Source of the DNA: Priapulus caudatus
Lineage: Eukaryota > Priapulida > Priapulimorpha > Priapulimorphida > Priapulidae
NCBI RefSeq assembly: GCF_000485595.1
Contig: NW_014579329.1
Coordinates: forward strand, 1-24,315
DNA: 24,315 nucleotides
Reading direction: 5' to 3'
In this document: piece after piece, positions 17,040 through 24,315 of the stretch
Layout: every line of letters starts with the position of its first letter
Position numbering within the stretch: the first letter of the stretch is position 1
Translations under genes and position numbers: made by a program
Notes under the pieces: generated by a model
Told to the model about the DNA's origin: nothing
Databases searched by the model: none
Seen by the model: the letters and a program-made list of their open reading frames with translations, nothing else

Positions 17040-20000
17040 TTTTTTGGCTACTTCGACTGTAGTGCTGTCTGCCACGAAGGGGCTAGGTAGTGCCACTAGA
17101 GCACGGCGCCTATGTGTTTCTTTACCTGAAGCTAGAAATGTTGAGTAGCATAAGGGTTTTTGTGGAAATGGCATTATAAGAGTCATAAGAAACTAGAGAA
17201 AGCTGTCCGGAGGGTGGCTTCATTTTGCATAGGTGTAAGCATTTTGGCTTAATCGGCCCTAATTAGCATATTAATTAGGTGCAGGGAAGTCACAAAATCA
17301 AGAATATCTTTCTTAGCTTGCGACATTAGAGACTTGCATTCGTAGTGTTCCTAGACCCATGTTTTCGACCACTAAGCGTGGAATTGATCTGTTGTGATGG
17401 AGTGGGTCCAAAGACGCGCGCTACATCTTTCGCAGACGTGGCAGAAATGTCAATGATGGCTGCCATGCATAATGAGGTCAAGCGGGCGTAATAATTCACA
17501 TTAAGCGTGCAGGTGCAACCTGTTGGAAGATAGAGGACTTTGTTTTGATGTTTAGACCCATAGTTCTTAACAGCAAGGATTGCCATGCCGTCTAGTAGAA
17601 CTTCTATTATTTGTAAACAGTAGTTAATTATTATATATGAATATGTTAAAATATTATGATGCAGTCTTAGATCATGGGCGAATGACATAGATGAAGCACG
17701 GCGCAACGAGCCGATCAGAGAGCTGACGTGCTGGACTTATCGCGGCGCCTTCTTTTTCTATGGTTGTGGAGTCATGTCTCGTGCAGCAGTCGTCGTGATG
17801 ATCGGCGGTCTTGTGCGCGGCTGTGCATTCATGGGCTCTTTATTATGCGTGGTCTTCAGAGCGCATGCATCTGTCGTTGTGTCAGTGGAGTTACAGAGCA
17901 CTCGCATTTGCCTCCTTGGGCCAGCTTAGTAGCTGTAGCAGGTGACAATGCCTAGTTTGCTGCAGCAACGGCACACTTCTGCTGCTGGGGCAGGGGCATT
18001 CGCCGTTCTGACTCGGGGCAGCTGCAGCGTAGTATGACGTCCATGAGGGTTTTTTGGTGGCGGTAAGGTTCTTTTCGAATGCCGTCGGCGCTGCAGTGGT
18101 GACCGGACTTGCATCGTTACAGTAACCGTGTTCCGATCGGCATAGTTAGTGGGATTTAGACAGAGGGAGGGTGGCAGCTCTTGTCTGCAGCCTTCCGCAT
18201 AGCATCGATTTGGAGATTGTGCTCTCCGGATAGGGAGTCTTTCGCAGGTTGAGTGTGCTGTTGTGGACAGGGACTTAGCACGGATGCGAGCGGATTCTCT
18301 TGTGCGTGCGATAAGCATCTCGGGTACCTGAAGCATTCATATGAACGGTGGCAATTTCTTGCTGCGCGCATGGATAAATGTAGGAAGGAGGCTTTACCTA
18401 GTTTGCCGATCAGGTCTAGTGTGCAGTGGGCATCTTGTCGCTGCGGTCCAGAACTGGAGTCCTAGTCCAGCGGCAAATATTGGTCCATGGTTGAGGCACC
18501 TTTCAGGGCGGCACGACTTTTCCCGTTGTGCCGGCATTAGGCATAGGGACATGCAGGTGTCACAGCTGAGAGTGGCGTGCGATTCCCATATTGTTCCTGG
18601 CGATTTCTTGCCGGGAGGCTTGTGAGCGAGTGGGGACATTGGATTGTGTCAAGCACGGAGTCATCGCGACTTTTTGGCCATCTGAAGCATGGCAATTGAT
18701 ACTGGCCATCCTTACCAGCACCAGTACAGCGCGAGCAGTCACGAATGACATCTGCGTCACTGCACTATCAGGATGCGCAAGTCCGAGGCTCGCGGCACCG
18801 ACTGCGGGCACGAAGTCATGTAAGCTGATCGGAGAGATAGGTCTGCTTGGCATCCAATGATGGCAGCGCATAATGTTGGCTTTGGCTCACGAGTTGCAAT
18901 CGTTGCTACAGATTGCATGTGTTGTGGGCAGAGTAGTTGTGAGGAGGGCTGGCCTGTTGTTGTTCTTTGTTTTTGATGGATGGGCATGCAACGCCGCAGC
19001 TGTACAATTCGAGTTTCGAGTCAGTTGATATGCAGTGGATCATTCCTGGCGCCCCGGCTCATCCTGCTGCTGCTCGTGGTGGCCTGTTGCAGACCGATAC
19101 GCTTCATTGCGGCGATGCAAAGATGACATAGAGTGTGCTGCTTGTTCTGTAGTTGATGAGGGCTAAGATTTCTTCTTAAGGGCAAGATCACGCCGACTGT
19201 ACGGCGAGATCGGGCCAGACATTGTGGTAAAGTAGCTGAGGAAGGCGATTACGCAGCGCAGCAAAGTGAGCAGGAGGGGAAGAGGGGTTCGCTTATGATG
19301 ACGCCGAGATGGTTTAACGCAAGTACTCGGACTTGTTCCCGTTGGCGGACGAATGCCATACTCGTCGATGAGTGATGGAGAAACAGGGGCGAGCGCTGCA
19401 TGATGGGAAGACAAGGCAGACAACTCGAAGCTTCCTCTGGCTGTCCACGATCAGGGAGACGGGCCGAATTAGCGGTTTTCGCAGGTGCATAGACAATTTT
19501 TGTTTTGTCCTTTTACTCTTTTTGATATGGGTAGGGCAACTATTGAACTTGTGAGCGCTAAGCGCAACAGTAAATTGTGCGTCAATTGATGAGATGCAGA
19601 CATATTGCTCATACAGCTTATAAGGGGCTTCGTGCTGGGGCATCGGGCGGGAGGTTGCGAAACTGTGCGCATCCTTAGTGAACGACACAGAAGTATTCGT
19701 GCTGCTCGTGTAACTGGTGCTGGAAGAATGGCGTATCATGCCATGGTTTAGATGGAGAGGTGGATGGAGTCGTGGCTTGACTGCAATGCGCACTGGCACG
19801 AAGGAAGCAGAAATGGCAAGAATATTGGGAATCTGCACGCACTCGTCTGAGAGCGTGTGACATGCTGTTGGTCGCCTAGTCCCTAACTGATAAATGGGAA
19901 GTGTCCGCCCTGAAAGGTGGCTCACCAGACGCGATATTGGGCCGGACTAGCACTGTGCAGGTTCTTGGAGGAGGACGATGCGACTGAGCAGGTGACCTGA

Positions 20001-21290
20001 TGGGCACTGGCAAATGCCTTCTTCTGACATTGCATAATGGCCAGGAAGAGAAGGCACAAGGTCAAATGAATGACTTCCACGTACGAGATTTAGTCGGGCA
20101 AGCCAAAAAGAATCCGTCACTCCGTCGGAAGTCGGGCGCGCTTCCACTCAACAGAACATACACCTGAGACTGTCTATTCGGGCGGAGAGACATCTGCCAA
20201 ATGGAATGCTATGGAAAGGCCTGCAGACAGGGCTGACCCTCCTGCTGTCAGCTAAATCATCATAAGCCTATAAGATGCGGAAGGTTTGCTGTAAAGGATG
20301 AAGTGGTACCGAGTGGCTGTGCGCCAGAAAGAAGGCGCTACGCGCACTGCAGACAAAACTCGGCCTGCATAGACGATTATTAGGGCTGCAGGCTGCCGAG
20401 CGGCAGAGGGAAAATGCTTGCAGCAGGAAGTTGTGTTGTGGGGCAGCCAAATGAATTGTACGCACGTAGACTATGTGTGTGGAAGGAGAAATGAGATGCA
20501 TTGTAACTCACTGAACGAGCACGAGGATGATGCTGGAAGGAAGGAGTAGTAAAGAGGCAGAAAGGAGAGGAGAAGAGGGATCTAGAGATACTGGAGAGAA
20601 TGACATGCACAGACCCATGGAAATGTCGAAGGCGATAGTAAGTAGTTTGATGGTAGTTTGGGTGTTCATGCTATGTTTGACATGATGCGTAGTGGGCATG
20701 CTAATAGGTTTAACATTTTCCATATATAGATAATAAGTTGCTGTTAAATGTATGAGGAAGTCCTATGAGCGATGGACATCCCTTGGTGTTAAGAAACATG
20801 GGGCTAAACATTCTAAAAATAAGATTCTCGTATCTTGGCGACGAGGTTTGCTGCAGTATACTGGTGGATTTTGACGGTCTTAGCCGTCAGATTATGCAGT
20901 GGCAGCGGCATATTGGATTTCTGGCAGTCGGAAGGATGGTAGGGGTTTGAATCCATGTCAGATCAATTGCTTAGTGTCGAAAACATGGGTCTAGACACAC
21001 GAATGAAGTCTCTATGTGCATTACTAAGGAAGATATTCTTGATTTAGTGATTTGACCTAATTAATATGCTAATTAGGCCGATTATGCAAAATGCTACACA
21101 TATGCAAATTAGCATCCGGCAGTTTGTGAGTCCTTATGACCTGTATATTGCATTTCCAACATAAAACCTTATAGTACTCGACATTTCTAGGTTCACTAGG
21201 CTGGCTAGTAGACTATAGTGTTTCTACCTGTGCTAATGTATCCTGCGTAAAACTAGTCTTTTCACCTGTGCATATTCCTTATGAAGCCAG
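17040..21290. repeat. Very long imperfect inverted repeat (two ~2-kb arms)
   Basis: The left arm (about 17040-19200) matches the right arm (about 19230-21290) in inverse orientation along most of its length. Exact anchors: 23 bp at 17258-17280 with 21055-21077; 19 bp at 17351-17369 with 20976-20994; 9 bp at 18182-18190 with 20221-20229; 8 bp at 18198-18205 with 20206-20213; 15 bp at 18497-18511 with 19905-19919; 8 bp at 18808-18815 with 19628-19635. Between anchors, similarity is maybe 65-75% by eye with many small indels. The coordinate sums stay between about 38335 and 38443, so the arms are collinear around 19200. The inner ~200 bp and the outer ends are uncertain. No protein domain is recognised in either arm, and I saw no target duplication. 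Confidence 0.85.
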
Positions 21291-21363
21291 TGTGGTCACA
21301 CATAATATGACAGATCTATTTATCTATACTTGTATGGTAGTGATGTACACCATGTTGTTGCAG

Positions 21364-21524
21364 GTACCCTGTGATTGTTCAGCGCTTTGAGCTCAACCCA
21401 CACTCGGGAGGCGTCGGAAGGTGGCATGGAGGAGATGGTGTGATACGCGAGCTTCTCTTTAGGAAAGACCTCATGCTGTCTGTACTCACGGAGCGACGAG
21501 TGTTTATTCCTTATGGGCTCAATG
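21364..21524 (+). CDS. OPLAH: 5-oxoprolinase, third-last exon
   Basis: This exon encodes the beginning of the C-terminal part of 5-oxoprolinase, the ATP-dependent cytosolic enzyme that opens 5-oxo-L-proline to L-glutamate in the gamma-glutamyl cycle. The translation [46 protein letters not shown] follows the animal enzyme (HyuB-type domain) closely. The acceptor AG is at 21362-21363. The first base completes a codon begun in an upstream exon, which I did not find in the window. The exon is 161 bp and ends with one base of a Gly codon at 21524. The reading frame is intact, unlike everything to its left. Confidence 0.9.
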
Positions 21525-21889
21525 GCAAGTAGTGCACGTTATAATAAATGTTGTTGCGCAATATAGTAAGTGGGAGCTCGATACAGGGTCTGTAGAGAAC
21601 AAGGGTGCTCCCATAAAGCCAACGTGGTTAATGCGTATTCCGTACTCTAGACAAGATGATTGAAGCATGCCATATATCACTGGACAACATGTAAGATTTC
21701 GAGCTTTGAATTGATTTGTAGTAGTGATGTGATTCATGGTGAATGTCAGTAAAGTAACCTCTACATTACTACAAGCGTTTATTTTGAATTTGATGGTATG
21801 ACCAATCTGATTGTCCCTTACAGAAATTATATTGCATATATACAGAGTTTAATTCTATAGCTAATTGTAATTACCTGTTGCTGAGGCAG
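21525..21889 (+). other. OPLAH: OPLAH intron with GC donor
   Basis: The intron begins GCAAGT (21525-21530) and ends GAGGCAG (AG at 21888-21889). Splicing here joins the flanking exons into GLNGGRNGQRGLN, the same length as the conserved GLHGG...RGLN region of OPLAH. The GT four bases downstream (21529-21530) would shift the frame. GC-AG is the common minor class of U2 introns. Confidence 0.8.
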
Positions 21890-21987
21890 GTGGTAGAAAT
21901 GGCCAGCGTGGTCTGAATCTACTCCTGCATGAAGATGGCATGATTATTAACCTTGGAGGCAAGACTGCTGTCAATGTGTTACCAGGG
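21890..21987 (+). CDS. OPLAH: 5-oxoprolinase, second-last exon
   Basis: This 98-bp exon starts with the last two bases of a Gly codon. It reads GGRNGQRGLNLLLHED and MIINLGGKTAVNVLPG, the conserved GLNLL...NLGGKT block of 5-oxoprolinase. It ends after a complete codon at 21987, followed by the donor GTATGT. Confidence 0.92.
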
Positions 21988-22648
21988 GTATGTATATAGG
22001 TACATCATTAGAGATACATAAAAAATCATGTCACAATGTCTAGTTATAATGTATTACCATTACATCATGGCAACCCCAAAATCTTGTCTTTATTTGATGG
22101 TGTTAGGACATGCTGTAGTGTTGTCAGAATCTGCCATTTATAGTAGGGTATAAGAATAAAAGGATTGAGTGTCAAAATCTTGACTTGCCGTCAACGTACT
22201 TGAACAGGTTCAAGTTTATGTGTAGGATATTGTGATGGTAAAAAACTACAATATGAATGTCAAGAAATAAACATGAAGAGTCTAGATTCCAGTTTTATTC
22301 TAGAGCATGTTCAGTTAATATGAATGATTATTTTTGACAGTTTGGTGCATTATTTTCAATACTTTAAGGATGAAACAATTTATCTAGTGATGTGTGTATA
22401 ATAATGAACCTTTCCTGATCAGCCTGTGTTCACCTTCAACAGCAGTTCTAATTTTCATGCTATTTTTGAATGTGAAAGTTTGCAGTAATTTAAAAAAAAG
22501 AATACAAGGCAAAAAAAATCGTGTTAATTTGATTGATATCTGTCAATGAATCAGATGGCTGTTTGTCGTAAATGTGGGTAGTGCTTAAAATAATGATTTT
22601 ATATAGATTGCTTATATAGTCAAGACGAGCAATTGTCTGCGTTTTCAG
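21988..22648 (+). other. OPLAH: Last OPLAH intron
   Basis: This 661-bp intron starts GTATGT and ends GTTTTCAG (AG at 22647-22648). It is AT-rich with no other feature recognised. It is phase 0. Confidence 0.85.
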
Positions 22649-22801
22649 GATGTGTTTCGGCTAAGAACCCCAGCAGGTGGTGGCTATGGAGCAGCAGACG
22701 ATGAAGGGGAGAGTCGGTTATATCAGCAGGGAAAAGATGTAGCTGCGTTTGCACTAAAAGGAAGTGTCCATAAATACACCCGAAGACAAGAATCGGTGTA
22801 A
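22649..22801 (+). CDS. OPLAH: 5-oxoprolinase, terminal exon
   Basis: The exon carries 50 codons plus TAA at 22799-22801. It starts DVFRLRTPAGGGYG, the glycine-rich motif near the end of the enzyme, and finishes with GSVHKYTRRQESV, like the animal OPLAH C-terminus (GSV-x-x-Y-x-R-x-Q-E-x-V). The middle (AADDEGESRLYQQGKD) is the variable segment. No canonical AATAAA is seen in the next few hundred bases; ATTAAA occurs at 23185-23190. Confidence 0.92.
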   Translation, partial: DVFRLRTPAGGGYGAADDEGESRLYQQGKDVAAFALKGSVHKYTRRQESV

Positions 22802-22879
22802 TACCGTCGAAAGACAGATAAGTAAATATATAGGAATAACCTATTGTTCTGGGTTGGCATACATGGCCAGCTGTGTAAA

Positions 22880-23345
22880 GTTGTAACGCGGGAATAGACA
22901 GGGTAGAGTTAGCCAATAACAGACAGTAATGTAGTACGGACTGACCAACAATAGGTAGGCGTGTGGAGTATATAAACAATAGGTATACCTATGGAGTATA
23001 TAACCGCGTGTTCGACCAGAGAGAAGGACAGAGAGCGATAGTTCGACACACTCAACAGACTAGACGATATTGGTTCGAGCCAGCTACCACACATACTTAA
23101 CCTCGTAAGTTAGGTGATGTTACTCGCGTACCACAACTGTACGCATTCGCCACGTTATGGGCGGATGCATAGTTAAGGCTGTTAATTAAAGAGATAACTG
23201 AATACGTTCATATAATTCGTTATGTTCTCTTATTGTCTGCATTCACATAGACGCTAGCAAGGGTGTACTACACACACTCACGTGTAACCACACGTGACAT
23301 ACGATCACGGGTAGCAATAGGCTTCCGTATACTGGAGCCGTGACC
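22880..23345 (+). mobile_element. Possible solo LTR or LTR plus primer site
   Basis: The region has LTR-like layout: a TGTAACGCGGG start near 22881, two GGAGTATATAA TATA-type boxes near 22966 and 22993, ATTAAA at 23185-23190, and a TGGAGCCGTGACC primer-site-like string near 23331. The exact end and a target duplication could not be set, and no pol gene follows. A BEL/Pao origin is possible but unproven. Confidence 0.4.
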
Positions 23346-23822
23346 AGCGCGTATATTTGCTAAGCGTCTTTTTTACGTGAGAGAAATGTTGTGTTCTTGT
23401 TGTTGATGTTGCGGTAATTATTATGTGTCTAACAAATGTTTTCTTTTTATACCGAGTGCTATCTGTCACACGAGCGACCGTTCATTCGTGAGAGTGATTG
23501 AACGTGTTTGAACCTCACCACAGCACCGTGTGTTTCTCACCGCACTATCGCAGAAATGTATCAGTAAGTGCATCGTTCTTCTTATAAATAGCTATGGTGT
23601 TGATGTCTGCATATTTCGGTATTTTCTCATGCGATTGTTGAGGCATATTTTGACGGAGCGTATGCGTATAATATATGATATCGTGGCTATCAAGATTGAT
23701 TAATATTACTCAGCATGCAGCTGTCTAATATTGCCTGTCAGCCTTCCTGTCAAAATTTTCGTTCATTCTCGTTAGTTCCACTCCTTTGTCCTTTGTCCTT
23801 TGTCTCACCATACCATTGTGTG
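23346..23822. other. Unassigned stretch
   Basis: The sequence is AT-rich. AGAAATG followed by CAGTAAGTG near 23552-23570 could be a short first exon with a strong splice donor at 23564, or the leader of the LTR-like element to its left. There is no supporting protein evidence. Confidence 0.3.
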
Positions 23823-24175
23823 CAGGGCCGTAGTGGCCGCCACGGCAGCACGGCACTGCCGTGCATGGCACTATTTTGGAAAAAAAATTCTGCAGGGAAC
23901 CAAGGAGCAACATATACCAAGGAGATGAAACCCCGGGGGGCACTCACCCCACATTATGGTAGGTATGTGCCACTGCAAAGTCAAAAATGGGGGGGCTCTG
24001 GAACTAACTAAGACCTAAAAATGGGGGTCTCTGGAACTAATGTTTGTTGAATGTGGTATGTTCTGGAACCGGCTATGTTCGAAAATGGGGGTCTCCGGAA
24101 CTAGGATTTCGTTGAAATTCAATGCTATGACACTGGACACGTTTAAAAGAGGGGGTCTCCGGAACTGTGGGGGGA
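23823..24175. repeat. hAT-like terminus followed by interspersed short repeat
   Basis: CAGGGCCGTAGTGG at 23823 resembles a hAT terminus. An 8-bp stem (CACGGCAG/CTGCCGTG, 23841-23848 with 23856-23863) follows at once. Then the motif AAAATGGGGGTCTCCGGAAC, or a close variant, occurs at about 23983, 24017, 24082 and 24144 with irregular spacing, plus a shorter copy near 24059. No matching right terminus is in view. Confidence 0.45.
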
Positions 24176-24267
24176 ACAGTGATTTGCTTTAAAATCTATG
24201 CTGTAGCACTTGAACCAATAATTGTTGTATTATGTAGAGGAGAAAAAACATGACCCGGAGAGAGATG

Positions 24268-24315
24268 AACGCACGCACACGCACGCGCACGCACACATAC
24301 AACACACACACGTTC
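24268..24315. repeat. CA/CG-rich microsatellite
   Basis: ACGCACGCACACGCACGCGC-type sequence turns into (AC)n and runs to the window edge. Confidence 0.85.

Noticed and set aside
19314-19925. 203-residue minus-strand open frame in the right palindrome arm
   Set aside because: It has no recognisable domain, is low-complexity in Ser/His/Thr/Pro, and the matching left arm does not keep a corresponding frame.
23715-24011. 98-residue plus-strand frame near the right end
   Set aside because: It crosses the hAT-like end and the interspersed repeat; no protein similarity is recognised.

Overview
The window looks like nuclear DNA of an animal, probably a marine invertebrate. It has spliced coding exons in the far right part, and the rest is mostly decayed and nested transposable elements, both LTR and non-LTR retrotransposons and foldback or MITE-like DNA elements. 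There are no bacterial operons or RNA genes. I cannot name the species.

Layout. 1-2675 is repeat DNA: a diverged direct duplication (136-296 and 701-850), then copies of a ~178-bp satellite-like unit, one of them split by a 182-bp MITE with a 5-bp target duplication. 2675-10827 is a decayed minus-strand non-LTR retrotransposon (LINE) cut in two by a 6.36-kb plus-strand Ty3/gypsy-type element (3703-10062; 217-bp LTRs, target duplication CTAT). The gypsy element itself carries a 609-bp near-perfect palindrome in its 3' part. 11216-14201 is a minus-strand LTR element with target duplication ATGC. It has lost most of gag and pol and carries a ~530-bp, 24-bp-unit minisatellite where reverse transcriptase should be. 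14315-15949 is the 3' half of a third LTR element (plus strand: integrase, polypurine tract, LTR). About 17040-21290 is one very long imperfect inverted repeat, with two arms of about 2 kb and many mismatches and small indels, centred near 19200.

The only recognisable host gene is at 21364-22801: three terminal plus-strand exons that together encode the C-terminus of 5-oxoprolinase (OPLAH). The first of the two introns uses a GC-AG splice pair. No upstream OPLAH exon was found, so the repeats to its left probably lie in one large OPLAH intron. An LTR-like stretch starts within about 80 bp of the OPLAH stop codon. The right end holds a hAT-like terminus, a small interspersed repeat and a CA/CG-rich microsatellite.

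The retroelement genes all carry stops or frameshifts, so none looks autonomous as it stands. The most unusual items are the ~4.2-kb palindrome beside the OPLAH exons, the GC-AG intron, the LTR pair that shares R-U5 but not U3 inside one target duplication, and the minisatellite that replaces pol.
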